DNA of 45,275 nt from Planctomycetota bacterium (GTDB taxonomy: Bacteria; Planctomycetota; UBA1135; GCA-002686595). Positions within the stretch are counted from its first letter, which is position 1, and each line of letters begins with the position of its first letter. The stretch lies in NCBI GenBank assembly GCA_029259655.1, contig JAJDET010000367.1, positions 1 through 45,275 of the forward strand, in the 5' to 3' direction. A program made the position numbers and the translations under genes. The notes under the pieces were generated by a model. The model searched no databases. It was not told the DNA's origin and saw only the letters and a list, made by a program, of their open reading frames with translations. Shown one piece after another: positions 8,215 through 16,952 of this stretch.

Positions 8215-8433
8215 ATTTGTTCGGTTCGAGCCTGTTGAGCCACCGCAGGGTCCGCGCCGGTGGCCCGTTGACCCGGTCTACCCCTCTTAGATCTCGGCAG
8301 GTACACGTAGGTTCCGCACGCCTTTCTGGTCCCCATCGAAGGCACGTGCCCGTCTGGACCGCGCGCGGGACCCAGGAGGCCTATTATTCCGGGCCTCACC
8401 CCCTCCCTTCCTTCCTGCTCGAGTCGAAAAAAA
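8215..8433. promoter_or_regulatory. Divergent intergenic region upstream of the envelope operon and the peptidyl-prolyl isomerase gene
   Basis: 219 bases that must hold promoters in both directions. On the plus strand a TATTAT at about 8391-8396 could be a -10 element, without a good -35. The plus-strand gene has no Shine-Dalgarno; instead its ATG is preceded by a run of eight A residues (8427-8434, the last being the A of ATG). On the minus strand the sequence just before the ATG at 8214 is A/T-rich (ACAAATATG). No RNA gene or repeat is evident. Confidence 0.35.
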
Positions 8434-10311
8434 ATGTCTGCCTCCCTCCTCCTCCTGGCCCTCCTCTCCGCATTGCCCCAGGAGCCCGTCCCCGAAGCGC
8501 TCCCCATGGAGGGCACGGCCCTGACCATCGACGGAGTCGAGATCCCGATGTCGACCTTCGCCCCCTGGCTGATCCGCTTCCGGGGCGAGTCCAAGGCGGC
8601 CGAGTTCATCGAGTACTGGCTGCTCGAACGCGAAGCGCGCCGGCTCGGAGTCGTCGTCCCGAATCCGGTGGTGCGTGCCGAGACGGACGCTCGCCTGGCC
8701 GAGCGGATCCGAGTCGCCTTCGACGGGGACCGGTCGCGCTGGCTGGAGGAGAGCGCGGTCGATCACCGCACGGAGAAAGGCCTCCGGCTGGAGCTCGACA
8801 TCCAGGTGCGGGGAGAGCTCAGTGCCGCTGCCATCCTCGGCGTCGAACGCGAGATCACGGAGGAGATGCTGACCCGTGAGTGGCGGTACCGCCACGGACG
8901 CGGCGGCCACACGATCGACGCCCGCGTCATCGAGGTCGAGGTCGCGATTCCTCCGCCGCCGCCCGGGGCTCTGCAGGCTGACCTGAACAGGCAGCGCGAC
9001 GAGGCCAGGCAGCTCGTTCGCGAGACCATCCTCGGGTTCCGTCGAAGGATCCAGGAAGGGGAGAGCTTCGAGAGGATCGCCCAGCGCTACAGCGTGCACG
9101 AGACGGCGGCACGCGGGGGAGTCTTCGAGAACGGGTTCCTCGCGGGTGAGTTCTCCTCGGAGGTCCTCGACCAGCTCGAGAAAGTGCCGGCCGGAAAGAT
9201 CTCTCCCCCCATCCTCGGAATGGGCTCATGGTGGCTCTTCGCCGTCGACGACGTGCGCAAGACTCCCCTGGAGAGCGTCCGAGAGGACATCCGGAGGGAG
9301 CTCCTGACTCGTCCGCCGACGGCGGAGGACGTCGGCAACCTTCGCCGGCGCCTGCTCGCCGATTGCGAGTGGAAGGTGATGCCGGCGATGTGGGCCGAAC
9401 CCGGTAGCGAACCTCGTCGCCTCGAGGAAGTCGTCCTGGAGATCGACGGCATTCCGATCCGGCGCGCCGAATACACGCGCTGGCTGGCCCACTACCACGG
9501 CGAGGTGATCGCGCCGCGGTTCGTGGAGACCTACCTCATCGAGCGCGAGGCGAAGAGGCGAGGTCTGAACATGACGAGAGAAGAGATGGAGCGCCGTGTC
9601 GAGGAGGACATCGCCTTGATCCGCCTCGAACAGGGGAAGGAGAGCGAGCCCGCCTGGCTCGAGTTCCTGACTTCCACCGATCGCACACCCGAATCCATGC
9701 GTCGCGACATGTACGCGATCCGGCCCGCGCTCTACCTGGCCGAGGACATGATGATGGCGGAGCGCGAGATCACGGACGCGATGATCGAGGAGCGCTGGGT
9801 GGAGAAGTACGGCGAGGGAGGCCACGCGCTGAACGCCCGCCTGATCCGGCTCCGGGTCGCGGAGTCGATTCCGGCGCGGAATGAACGCGACAAGTGGGAG
9901 AAGCTCCGGGAGATCTACCTGGAGAAGAAGGAGATCGCGGACCGCATCGTCGAGCGTCTGGAGAACGGCGAGGACTTCGGCGCACTGGCGCGACGCTACA
10001 GCGACCACCCGGAGACGAAGATGCACGGCGGCGAGTTCCCCGATGGGTTGATCCTCTCCGACTGGCCGCACGACATCGTGAATCACCTGTCGAACCTCGA
10101 GGCCGGCGAGATCTCGGACATCCTCGAGACCGAGACGTCGATCTGCATCTTCGAGATCCTGGACCAGCGACACGTCCCGCTCGAGACCGTCCGGGACACG
10201 ATCGCCGACGAGCTCGCCCGGGAACGACCGAACCGCGTCGACCTCGCGACCTTCCGGAACGTGCTCATGCGTTACGTGCCCTACAGCGTGGGGCCGGCCA
10301 TGTCCTCCTGA
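8434..10311 (+). CDS. Exported protein with two SurA-N/parvulin-like halves (peptidyl-prolyl isomerase)
   Basis: 625 residues with a short hydrophobic N-terminus (SLLLLALLSALP), consistent with export. The rest is an internal duplication of about 310 residues. Each half begins with a similar strand/helix block (TIDGVEIPMSTFAPWLIRFR near 31-50; EIDGIPIRRAEYTRWLAHYH near 336-355), continues with an ETYLIEREAKRRG-type helix, and ends with a parvulin-like segment. Those segments carry FERIAQRYSVHETAARGG (about 212-229) and FGALARRYSDHPETKMHGG, followed by hydrophobic strands SWWLFAVDD and SICIFEILDQ. By family knowledge such proteins are periplasmic chaperones or proline isomerases for outer-membrane proteins. 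Whether both parvulin sites are catalytic is unclear. The ATG at 8434 lacks a ribosome site. A folded 206-nt element begins two bases after its stop. Confidence 0.82.
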   Translation: MSASLLLLALLSALPQEPVPEALPMEGTALTIDGVEIPMSTFAPWLIRFRGESKAAEFIEYWLLEREARRLGVVVPNPVVRAETDARLAERIRVAFDGDRSRWLEESAVDHRTEKGLRLELDIQVRGELSAAAILGVEREITEEMLTREWRYRHGRGGHTIDARVIEVEVAIPPPPPGALQADLNRQRDEARQLVRETILGFRRRIQEGESFERIAQRYSVHETAARGGVFENGFLAGEFSSEVLDQLEKVPAGKISPPILGMGSWWLFAVDDVRKTPLESVREDIRRELLTRPPTAEDVGNLRRRLLADCEWKVMPAMWAEPGSEPRRLEEVVLEIDGIPIRRAEYTRWLAHYHGEVIAPRFVETYLIEREAKRRGLNMTREEMERRVEEDIALIRLEQGKESEPAWLEFLTSTDRTPESMRRDMYAIRPALYLAEDMMMAEREITDAMIEERWVEKYGEGGHALNARLIRLRVAESIPARNERDKWEKLREIYLEKKEIADRIVERLENGEDFGALARRYSDHPETKMHGGEFPDGLILSDWPHDIVNHLSNLEAGEISDILETETSICIFEILDQRHVPLETVRDTIADELARERPNRVDLATFRNVLMRYVPYSVGPAMSS

Positions 10312-10313
10312 CG

Positions 10314-10519
10314 CTAGCCCGCATCCCTCACGGGGTCGTGAGCCAGAACGCCTCGAGTCGGTTCCTGCTGGTGCTTTTGCGCGTGCCGGCCCCGCAGTCC
10401 GACCTTGAACAGGTCGTCGAGGACGCCGGTGCGCGCAAAGTGCCGGCAGGAGCCGAGAGGCCGGCGCAGCCGGCCGTTCGTGGTGCTCTGGCCGCGAACC
10501 CGTGAGGGATGCGGGCTAG
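10314..10519 (+). repeat. 206-nt element with 21-bp perfect terminal inverted repeats and an extensive internal fold (MITE-like or structured RNA)
   Basis: Positions 10314-10334 are an exact inverted repeat of 10499-10519; both ends begin or finish with CTAG. Inside, 10358-10390 pairs with 10425-10456 in 32 base pairs with one bulge (T10375), and all six non-Watson-Crick pairs are G-U when read as plus-strand RNA. 10336-10356 pairs imperfectly with 10478-10497. A 7-bp hairpin, GGCCGGC/GCCGGCC with loop GCA, lies at 10459-10475. The apical loop holds GTCC/GGAC and GACCT/AGGTC stems (10397-10424). Nearly the whole element therefore folds as a three-way junction. It fills the gap between two convergent genes. 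It could be a miniature transposable element with CTAG as target duplication, or a non-coding/3'-end RNA. I do not recognise the family. Confidence 0.8.
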
Positions 10520-10537
10520 TCCTCTCGCCCTCGAGCG

Positions 10538-12601
10538 TCAGGGTTCCCGCACGCGACGGAGAAGGTCCTCGACGGGGCGTCCCGCCGCGCCGAGCTCGAT
10601 GAGCAGCCGCTCGCACTCGGAGAGGGCCTCCTCGCGGGCGCTGCCCTCGACGCTCTCCGCGAAGAGGAAGAGCGCATTGGCCAGGCCGAGTCGCGCGTCG
10701 AGGTCCTCCGGGTCTTCCTTCGCAATCGAGCGGTAGGCGTCCACCGCCTGCGGGAGACGGTCGACGTGACCGGCCGCTCCGAGGACCAGGAGAGACTCCG
10801 CCCGACCCAGACGCGCCCTCGGATCCGTCGGATCGAACTCGAGCGCGGCCCGGAAACTCTCCTCGGCCTCACGTGCGTCCCCCGCGAAGCGCGCGAGCTC
10901 GGCCTGGAGCATGTGCGCTCGGTAGCGCTCGCGGACGTTGGACCCGCTCCGGGCTGCGGCGGTCCGCGACCGGGCGCGCGCAGCTTCGACGATGTCTCTC
11001 GCCCGCTCCTCGTCGCCCGCCGCGAGAGCCTCTCGCGCCATTCGGAGCTCGATCTCGGCGCGCAGCGACCAGATCCGGAGCGTCCGCGGGTAGCGCCGGT
11101 CGAGGTCGTCGACGAGCGGCAGGAGCTCGTCGATGGGAGCCCCGTCCTCGAGGCGATAGGTCGCGAAGTTGAAGTCGCGTACGGCGAGATTCTCCTCCCG
11201 CTCCGCCTCCGTGAGAACGTGCGGAAACACGACCAGCGCCGCAGCGACGAGGGAGGACAAGAGGACGACGCGGCCTCGGCGCGTCGAGAGGAGCCGTGTC
11301 GCAGAAGCGAGCAAGGCGCCGCCGAAGGGCAGGAGCAGCGGGACGAGGGCGAGCCGCACGCGCATGCTCGTAACGGTGAGCACGATGGTGACCGCGAAGG
11401 CACCGGCCACGAGGGCGATGAGCAGCGGCCCGCGACGCGCTCGCTCCTCACGCCTCGCGAAGTGCGCGAAGACACCCGCCAGGGACAGCCACCCCCAGAG
11501 CGCGTAGCCGGGCATCGCCGGGCCGGCCAGCGACACGTAACGGGCGTCCCAGTCGAGATTGTGGTTGTCGGGAACCTCGTAGCGCCCGAGCGTGAGCCTG
11601 AGCTTGTTCCAGAGGATCGAGGCGTGCAGGCCCGGATCCCGTTTCAAGGACGCCCAGGTCTCGTGCAACCAGAACGAGGACACCTCCGTCGGAGAGACCG
11701 TGCGCCCGAGGCGGCGTTCCGTCTCGTGCCGCCAGTCGTCGGCCTCGTATTCCGGGATCCCCCGCACCCAATCGAACTCGTTGGGGGTTCCCTGCGGGTT
11801 CTGCTCGTTGTTCCCCGAGTAGACGTTCGTGCCCGCGCCGCTGGTCGTCATCGCGAACACGCCGCCCACGTGGTAGTTGCGGAGGGTCACGGGCACGAGG
11901 AGCAGCGCGACGCCGAGCGCGAGCGCGGCGCAGGCCCGGAGCGCTCTCCCCAGGCGGTGGCCCGGGCTCGCCGCGCGTGCGAACAGGAACGGGCAGAGGA
12001 AGAGCGCCGGCAGGAGGACCAGCACGTTCCCGCGGAGCAGGGCTCCCGCCCCGGCGGCGACTCCCGCGAGCACCCAGAGCGCCGCGGTCCCGCGGCGCAC
12101 GCGCTCCTCCCGCTCACGCTCCAGGAGCACGAGCAGGAGCAGGGTCAGGCCCGTGAAGATGGGCAGGAACAGGTTGGGCTTCAGGAGCCAGCACGGGAGC
12201 AGGAGCGCGGGTCGATGGACGGCGAACGCCGCAGCGGCGAAGAGCGCCGGACCTCGCCCGAAAGCGCGCCGCCCGAGCGCCCAGACGAGGAGACAGGTGA
12301 GCGCCCCGAGCCCCGCCTGGACGTGTCGCAGGGCGGTTCGGCTCTCGCCGAAGACCGAGTACACGACGCCGATCCAGTAGGGATAGAGAGGCTCCTGGAA
12401 GAAGACCTCGTCCCCGATCCAGTCGCCATCCGCGATCTCCTTCCCCCACTCCTCGTAGGAGCGCTCGTCGATCACCGGGCGGTCTGCCAGAGGGTGGTTG
12501 GTCTCGTACTCGAGCGCCACCACGACGCGCAGCACGAGCGCCACGGTCAGGATCGCCCCGACGAGCGTCCACTCTCCCCGAGTGGCGCGATCCGTCGTCA
12601 A
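10538..12601 (-). CDS. Membrane glycosyltransferase (GT-C, dolichyl-phosphate-mannose transferase type) with C-terminal TPR region
   Basis: 687 residues from a TTG at 12601 that overlaps the GT2 stop by four bases. The N-terminal two thirds hold many hydrophobic segments (ILTVALVLRVVVAL, LLLVLLE, LALGVALLLVPVTL and others) around loops typical of the PMT_2/ArnT group. These include an acidic first loop (VIDERSYEEWGKEI) and QEPLYPYWIG, as in enzymes that use polyprenol-phosphate sugars on the outer face of the membrane. From about residue 440 it becomes soluble and helical with TPR-like pairs (SFRAALEFDPTDPRARLGRA, AVDAYRSIAKEDPEDLDARL). It is last in a minus-strand operon with GT2, radical SAM and sulfatase-like genes. 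The donor may be polyprenol-phosphate mannose from the synthase at 20885-21619 (inference). Acceptor unknown. Confidence 0.82.
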   Translation of the reverse strand: MTTDRATRGEWTLVGAILTVALVLRVVVALEYETNHPLADRPVIDERSYEEWGKEIADGDWIGDEVFFQEPLYPYWIGVVYSVFGESRTALRHVQAGLGALTCLLVWALGRRAFGRGPALFAAAAFAVHRPALLLPCWLLKPNLFLPIFTGLTLLLLVLLEREREERVRRGTAALWVLAGVAAGAGALLRGNVLVLLPALFLCPFLFARAASPGHRLGRALRACAALALGVALLLVPVTLRNYHVGGVFAMTTSGAGTNVYSGNNEQNPQGTPNEFDWVRGIPEYEADDWRHETERRLGRTVSPTEVSSFWLHETWASLKRDPGLHASILWNKLRLTLGRYEVPDNHNLDWDARYVSLAGPAMPGYALWGWLSLAGVFAHFARREERARRGPLLIALVAGAFAVTIVLTVTSMRVRLALVPLLLPFGGALLASATRLLSTRRGRVVLLSSLVAAALVVFPHVLTEAEREENLAVRDFNFATYRLEDGAPIDELLPLVDDLDRRYPRTLRIWSLRAEIELRMAREALAAGDEERARDIVEAARARSRTAAARSGSNVRERYRAHMLQAELARFAGDAREAEESFRAALEFDPTDPRARLGRAESLLVLGAAGHVDRLPQAVDAYRSIAKEDPEDLDARLGLANALFLFAESVEGSAREEALSECERLLIELGAAGRPVEDLLRRVREP

Positions 12602-13647
12602 GACCGCTCCATCTCCCAGCGGTCGGACAGGCTGGCGAGCTCCTCGCCCGACCGAGCCGCTGCGATCACCCGGGCCAGGGACAGAGCCTCGCGACCGAGG
12701 GGGGTGATCGCCGCGAACGCCAGGACCCCGGCGGTCCAGCCGGCTCCGGCGAGACCGAGCGCGAGCCCGGCCCCGAGCACGAGGAGGACTGCGACGGCGG
12801 CCAGGAGCTCGGGAGCGAGCCGCGGGACGTTGGAGTAGAAAGACCACTGCACGCGGTCCGCGAACCCGTCGCCGAGCGTGAGGCCCTCGCGCTCGACGGC
12901 CTGGAAGTAGGCGCGCGCGCGACGCAACGCCTGGCTCCGGCCACGCGGGTCGGGCGGCGACTTCACCTCGAGGAACCGGGCACGGTCGACGAAGCGGCAG
13001 GTCCCCCCCCGCGAACGCACGGCCAGGACCAGATCCAGATCGTCGGCCGCGACACCCGGAGAGGGACGGAGCTCGAGGGAGGCGCGCCATGCCAGGAGCT
13101 GGCCGTGGACGCTGAAGAGCTTCCCGAGGCGCGACTCGAAGAGCCGCACGCATCGCGTCGCGCGGTCGAAGAACGAAGCCCGGTCCTCGGGAACGCCTCC
13201 GGCGGCCGAGCGGGGTGTCCCGTCGTCGGCGAGGTCGCGCACGAACACCTGAGCTCCGCTGGCCATGTCGAGCGCCGCATCGTCGAAGGCCTGCGCCAGG
13301 TGCAGGAGTGCCTCGCGCTCGAGCACGACGTCCGCATCGGTCAGCGCAACGACTCCCACCTCCGCGCCCAACGCGTCGATGCCGCACGAGATCGCGCCCG
13401 CCTTTCCCGGCTCCCGGTCGTTCGCGAAGACGTCACAGCGGACATCGGTGCGCTCGTCGAAGAGCTCGCGCCCGAGCTCCCGCGCGAGCTCTCCCGTCCC
13501 GTCATCCGAGCCGTCGTCGACCACGACGACGCGATGGGGTTCTACGCTCGGCGGCCACTCGACCTGGGCGAGGTTCCCGAGCTTGCGGCGCAGCACGCGC
13601 GCTTCGTTCCGACAGGGGACGACGACGCCGAAGGTCGGGCGGCTCAC
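12598..13647 (-). CDS. Family 2 glycosyltransferase with C-terminal membrane segments
   Basis: 349 residues from a GTG at 13647 (GTGA overlap with the radical SAM gene). FGVVVPCRNEARVL opens the GT-A fold, VVVDDGSDDGTG is the nucleotide-sugar binding block, ALTDADVVLE is the DxD metal site, and GKAGAISCGIDAL lies between them as usual. After the catalytic domain (about 1-250) come two or three hydrophobic helices (ELLAAVAVLLVLGAGLALGLAG and following), so it is likely an inner-membrane enzyme acting at the cytosolic face on a lipid-linked acceptor. The open frame extends upstream, but that part overlaps the radical SAM gene and is not homologous. Sugar and acceptor cannot be assigned. Confidence 0.88.
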   Translation of the reverse strand: MSRPTFGVVVPCRNEARVLRRKLGNLAQVEWPPSVEPHRVVVVDDGSDDGTGELARELGRELFDERTDVRCDVFANDREPGKAGAISCGIDALGAEVGVVALTDADVVLEREALLHLAQAFDDAALDMASGAQVFVRDLADDGTPRSAAGGVPEDRASFFDRATRCVRLFESRLGKLFSVHGQLLAWRASLELRPSPGVAADDLDLVLAVRSRGGTCRFVDRARFLEVKSPPDPRGRSQALRRARAYFQAVEREGLTLGDGFADRVQWSFYSNVPRLAPELLAAVAVLLVLGAGLALGLAGAGWTAGVLAFAAITPLGREALSLARVIAAARSGEELASLSDRWEMERS

Positions 13648-14738
13648 GGGCGAACGCGGGCGTAGGCCATGGCGAGGCGCGGCCAGGTCCGAGGCTGGAA
13701 CAGGACGTTGTCGGCCTGGGCGCACTCCCAGGTGCAGCGACACTTGGTCCGTTCGATCTCCTCCCGCAGCGCCTGAGCCTGTTCGCCGTTCCACAGCCTG
13801 GAGAGATCCCAGTCCACGTCGCCGAGACGACCGATCTCGCGTCCGAGGATCTCGCAAGGCTGCACGGACCCGTCCTCGAAGATCACGGCGGAGAGCGTAC
13901 CGGCAGTGCACGGCAGGTGGGGTCCCTCCGGCCCGCTGGCGACACGTGCCACGTGCTCGTACATCAGCCGATCTCGCGCGACGGCGAGACGCCCCAGCGG
14001 GAAGTCGAAGTAGGGAATCAGCCCTCGGTCCACGAGCTGGCGCTTCCTCTCCGTCACCTCGCGATAGCGCTCGGGGTCGACGTCGAGCAGCGACTCGTCG
14101 AGCGCGGTCCCTCGCGCCAGATTGACCGTGACGTTGTCGGGACGGAGGTCATCGACGAGCTCCTCCATGTGGTCGGCGAGCACGTCCTGGTTCTCGGACG
14201 TGACGCACAGGAGGATCCCGACTCCGAGGTTCGGCAGCTCGCGGCTCTGCTCCGCGAATCGCCGCACGGCTTCGGAGGACCGGACGTGACCGCCGGGGAC
14301 CTGGCGGATCGCGTCGTGGATGTCCGGCGGGCCGTCGAACGAGACCGACACGGAGACGAACGTGTCCGGGTTCTCGCGCGCGATACGCTCCGCGGACTCG
14401 TGCTGGCGCGCCTCGACCAGGCCGTTGGTCGGGATCGCGAGGTGGCGCAGGCCGTGTCGGCAGAAGGCCCGCGCCAGGTCGGGCAGATCGGTCCGGAGGA
14501 AGGGCTCGCCGCCGCCGAAGCTGACCCACAGGAGCGGCCCCATCCCCGCGGCGGAGTCCGCGAGTCGTCGGACCTCGTCGAGGCTCGGACCCTGGACCCC
14601 CGCGGCCACCTCCTTCCAGTGAAAGCAGTGCCTGCAACGCGCGTTGCAGGCGCCGGTCACGAAGAGGGTGAGATGGAGCGGCGGGCCCGCCCGGCGGAAA
14701 GCTCGAGCGGCGAAGGGGAGGTAGCGAAGGGCGTTCAA
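13644..14738 (-). CDS. Radical SAM protein with SPASM-like C-terminal cysteines
   Basis: 364 residues. The radical SAM cluster motif CxxxCxxC is at Cys31, Cys35 and Cys38 (TGACNARCRHCFHW), with FGGGEPFLR as the SAM-contact GGE motif. The C-terminal third carries CTAG..SVQPCE and CRCTWEC cysteines, which suggests a SPASM-type auxiliary cluster or clusters. Members modify peptides, lipids or sugars by radical chemistry. The start is TTG at 14738, and the end overlaps the GT2 gene by four bases. Its position between a sulfatase-like lipoprotein gene and two glycosyltransferases hints at modification of a glycan, lipid carrier or surface peptide. No short precursor-peptide gene is visible next to it. 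Confidence 0.87.
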   Translation of the reverse strand: MNALRYLPFAARAFRRAGPPLHLTLFVTGACNARCRHCFHWKEVAAGVQGPSLDEVRRLADSAAGMGPLLWVSFGGGEPFLRTDLPDLARAFCRHGLRHLAIPTNGLVEARQHESAERIARENPDTFVSVSVSFDGPPDIHDAIRQVPGGHVRSSEAVRRFAEQSRELPNLGVGILLCVTSENQDVLADHMEELVDDLRPDNVTVNLARGTALDESLLDVDPERYREVTERKRQLVDRGLIPYFDFPLGRLAVARDRLMYEHVARVASGPEGPHLPCTAGTLSAVIFEDGSVQPCEILGREIGRLGDVDWDLSRLWNGEQAQALREEIERTKCRCTWECAQADNVLFQPRTWPRLAMAYARVRP

Positions 14739-14808
14739 TCCACGACCGGCGGCTATGGAACCACCGACCCCTCCATTATGCGCGCAATCGACGCGAGCCG
14801 CTCGGGTG

Positions 14809-16818
14809 TCACTCGGCGTAGCCGAGCATGTGCAGCGCGTCCCGGTCGTCGAACTCCTCCGGCACCTCCGGACTCTCGCCGACCTTGCGCGCGAGCGCCC
14901 GTGCCTGGATCGCCTCTGCCCGCTCGCGCATCTCCACGACGAGGTCGGCGTGCTGTTCGGCGATGTTCGTCGTCTCGCCCGGGTCGTCCTCGAGGTTGAA
15001 GAGGTACACGATCTCCTGGCCCTTGATCGCCTCGGGATCCTCCTCGACGAGCTCGCGGGAGTTGTAGATCGTTCGCGGCTGAACGATCAGGCGCCAGGGG
15101 TACTCGGTCAGCGCGATGTCGCCGCCCGGACCGTAGAGCTGCGACTCGGTCAGCGCGGAGAGCGGAGCTCGGGCCGGCTCACCGCGCACGAGGTACGCGA
15201 CGCTCTGTCCCTCGGTCTCGTGCTCGGGAGCGGGGAGCCCCATGAGATCCAGAGCCGTGTGCAGGACGTCCACTCCCCTGACCGTGTCCGCGACGCGCGT
15301 CCCCTCGGGAATGTGACCGGGCCAGGAGAAGATCAGCGGGACGTTCGTGAGCTCCCGGTGGTGAGTGTGGCCGTGCCACCACTCGCCGTGGTCCCAGAGC
15401 TCTTCCCCGTGGTCGACGTGGAAGACGACGAGCGTGTTCTCGGTCAGCCCGTGCTTCTCGAGGACATCCAGGTGCGAGCCGATGAGGCCGTCCATGTAGC
15501 GAACCAGGACGTCGTAGATATCCGCCATGTCCTGACGGTCCCCTTCGGGCACGCCCTCGAGGAGCATCGCCACGGGCTGGGCCTTGAGAGACTCGTTGCC
15601 CTCGGTGTCCGGCATGACGACGTCGCCTGCGAAGTCGTTGGGGACGACGTAGGGCCAGTGCGGCTCGATCAGCTGGACGAAGGCGAAGAAGGGGCGGTCC
15701 GCGAGCCCGCGTACCCAGCCGTCGAAGGTCTCCGCCGCCATGCGTCCGGTGGCCGCGTAGTGGATGTAGCCGTCGAATCCACGGCCGAGCCCCGAGGAGA
15801 GGCCCAGGTGCCCGTTGGCGTAGATCGATTGTGTGTGATAGCCGAGATCGGCGAAGTGCGAGACCAGGGACGGGATGCCGCTCGCCAGGCCCGAGCGGCG
15901 CTGGGAGGCCTTCTCGTCCGTACTCTTCGAGCGGTCGACGCCCGCTCCGTGGGTCGACGGGTACTCCCCGGTGAAGAGGCTGGCGTAGGCGGGCAGCGTC
16001 CAGGGGGCGGTGGTCCAGAAGTTGTCGAAGACGACTCCTCGGTCGGCCAGCGCCTGCATGCGAGGCGTGTCCCGCTCCGCGTCGTAGGGCGAGATGGAAT
16101 CGCGGCGAAGCGTATCCACGCTGATCACGAGCAGGTTGGGGCGGTCTTCCCGATCGATCACGACCTGCGGGTTTCCGATGGCTCCGTGGAGATCCTCGGG
16201 CAGATCGAGACTCTCCTTGCGAGGCGCGATCTTGAACACGAACCTCCCCGACTTACCGGCCAGCTCCGAGAGGTCGAGAGCCACGTCTCTCCAGGTCCCC
16301 CCGTGCGGAGGGCGCAGGAGCTCGTCTCGTCGCCAGATCTCCACGCTCGCCGCCCGACCGGACGCGCCAGGCACCTCGAAGTCGATGTGCCAGCTGACGC
16401 CGCCCAGGAGCGCTCCGAGCTCCTTGAGGTGGACCTTGTGCGAGAAGCACAACCTCGCATCGCGGGGTATCTGGACGACCGGTGACTCCCACCGGTCGTG
16501 CGCCATCACGTTGAGCTTGACGCCCCGTCGGCTCTCGCGAACGCGCTTGCCGAACGAGTGCCTGACCAGGAGGTCGACGCTCTTGTGCCGGTCGACCCTC
16601 TCGCGGTTCTTCGGAGCTCCCACGTGGTACCAGCCCGCGTCTTCGGGGAGCAGGCGCAGGAGGCCGTCCACTCGAAGTGCGGAGACCGTGTCCTCCGCGA
16701 CGGGCTTCTTTTTCTTCTTCTTGACCGCAGGCTCGGACTCTGCGCCGCCGCAGGCGAACGCGAGGAACGTCAGGACGATCGGGAACGGGGAGCAGTGGCG
16801 GAGGAAGCGGGGAACCAT
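14809..16818 (-). CDS. Large sulfatase-like lipoprotein with an N-terminal beta-rich extension; Thr at nucleophile position
   Basis: 669 residues. The N-terminus is a lipoprotein signal ending in LAFAC (Cys23), followed by a lysine-rich linker with six consecutive Lys (33-38). Residues about 45-225 form an extra domain with alternating strands, possibly carbohydrate-binding or jelly-roll. The sulfatase-fold domain starts near 226 (NLLVISVDTLRRDSISPY). The nucleophile segment APWTLPAYASLFTG has Thr274 in place of Cys/Ser and Tyr in place of Arg. VDHGEELWDHGEWWHGH supplies metal-binding residues, and YLFNLEDDPGETTNIA closes the domain. It is the first gene of the operon, 70 bases ahead of the radical SAM gene. 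Formylglycine sulfatase activity is unlikely; hydrolysis or transfer of another ester is possible. Confidence 0.85.
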   Translation of the reverse strand: MVPRFLRHCSPFPIVLTFLAFACGGAESEPAVKKKKKKPVAEDTVSALRVDGLLRLLPEDAGWYHVGAPKNRERVDRHKSVDLLVRHSFGKRVRESRRGVKLNVMAHDRWESPVVQIPRDARLCFSHKVHLKELGALLGGVSWHIDFEVPGASGRAASVEIWRRDELLRPPHGGTWRDVALDLSELAGKSGRFVFKIAPRKESLDLPEDLHGAIGNPQVVIDREDRPNLLVISVDTLRRDSISPYDAERDTPRMQALADRGVVFDNFWTTAPWTLPAYASLFTGEYPSTHGAGVDRSKSTDEKASQRRSGLASGIPSLVSHFADLGYHTQSIYANGHLGLSSGLGRGFDGYIHYAATGRMAAETFDGWVRGLADRPFFAFVQLIEPHWPYVVPNDFAGDVVMPDTEGNESLKAQPVAMLLEGVPEGDRQDMADIYDVLVRYMDGLIGSHLDVLEKHGLTENTLVVFHVDHGEELWDHGEWWHGHTHHRELTNVPLIFSWPGHIPEGTRVADTVRGVDVLHTALDLMGLPAPEHETEGQSVAYLVRGEPARAPLSALTESQLYGPGGDIALTEYPWRLIVQPRTIYNSRELVEEDPEAIKGQEIVYLFNLEDDPGETTNIAEQHADLVVEMRERAEAIQARALARKVGESPEVPEEFDDRDALHMLGYAE

Positions 16819-16952
16819 GTCTCTTTCGGGATCGACGGCGTGCGTCGGTCTACGGGCTCGCGTGCCTGGGTGAGAGTAGATACCGGGCGGGCCATGGTAG
16901 TGTCCGGCGCCGGTCCGCGAAGCCCGGTCTCCGAGAAGCCCATCCAGGGAAA

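Noticed and set aside
8427..8434. Eight-A run as a slippery frameshift site
   Set aside because: It precedes and includes only the first base of the start codon, so it cannot shift translation. Transcriptional slippage there would only change leader length.
10314..10616. A 100-codon open frame across the 206-nt element on the minus strand
   Set aside because: Its composition follows the inverted repeats, its end coincides with the repeat end, and it overlaps the 3' end of the GT-C gene. It looks non-coding.
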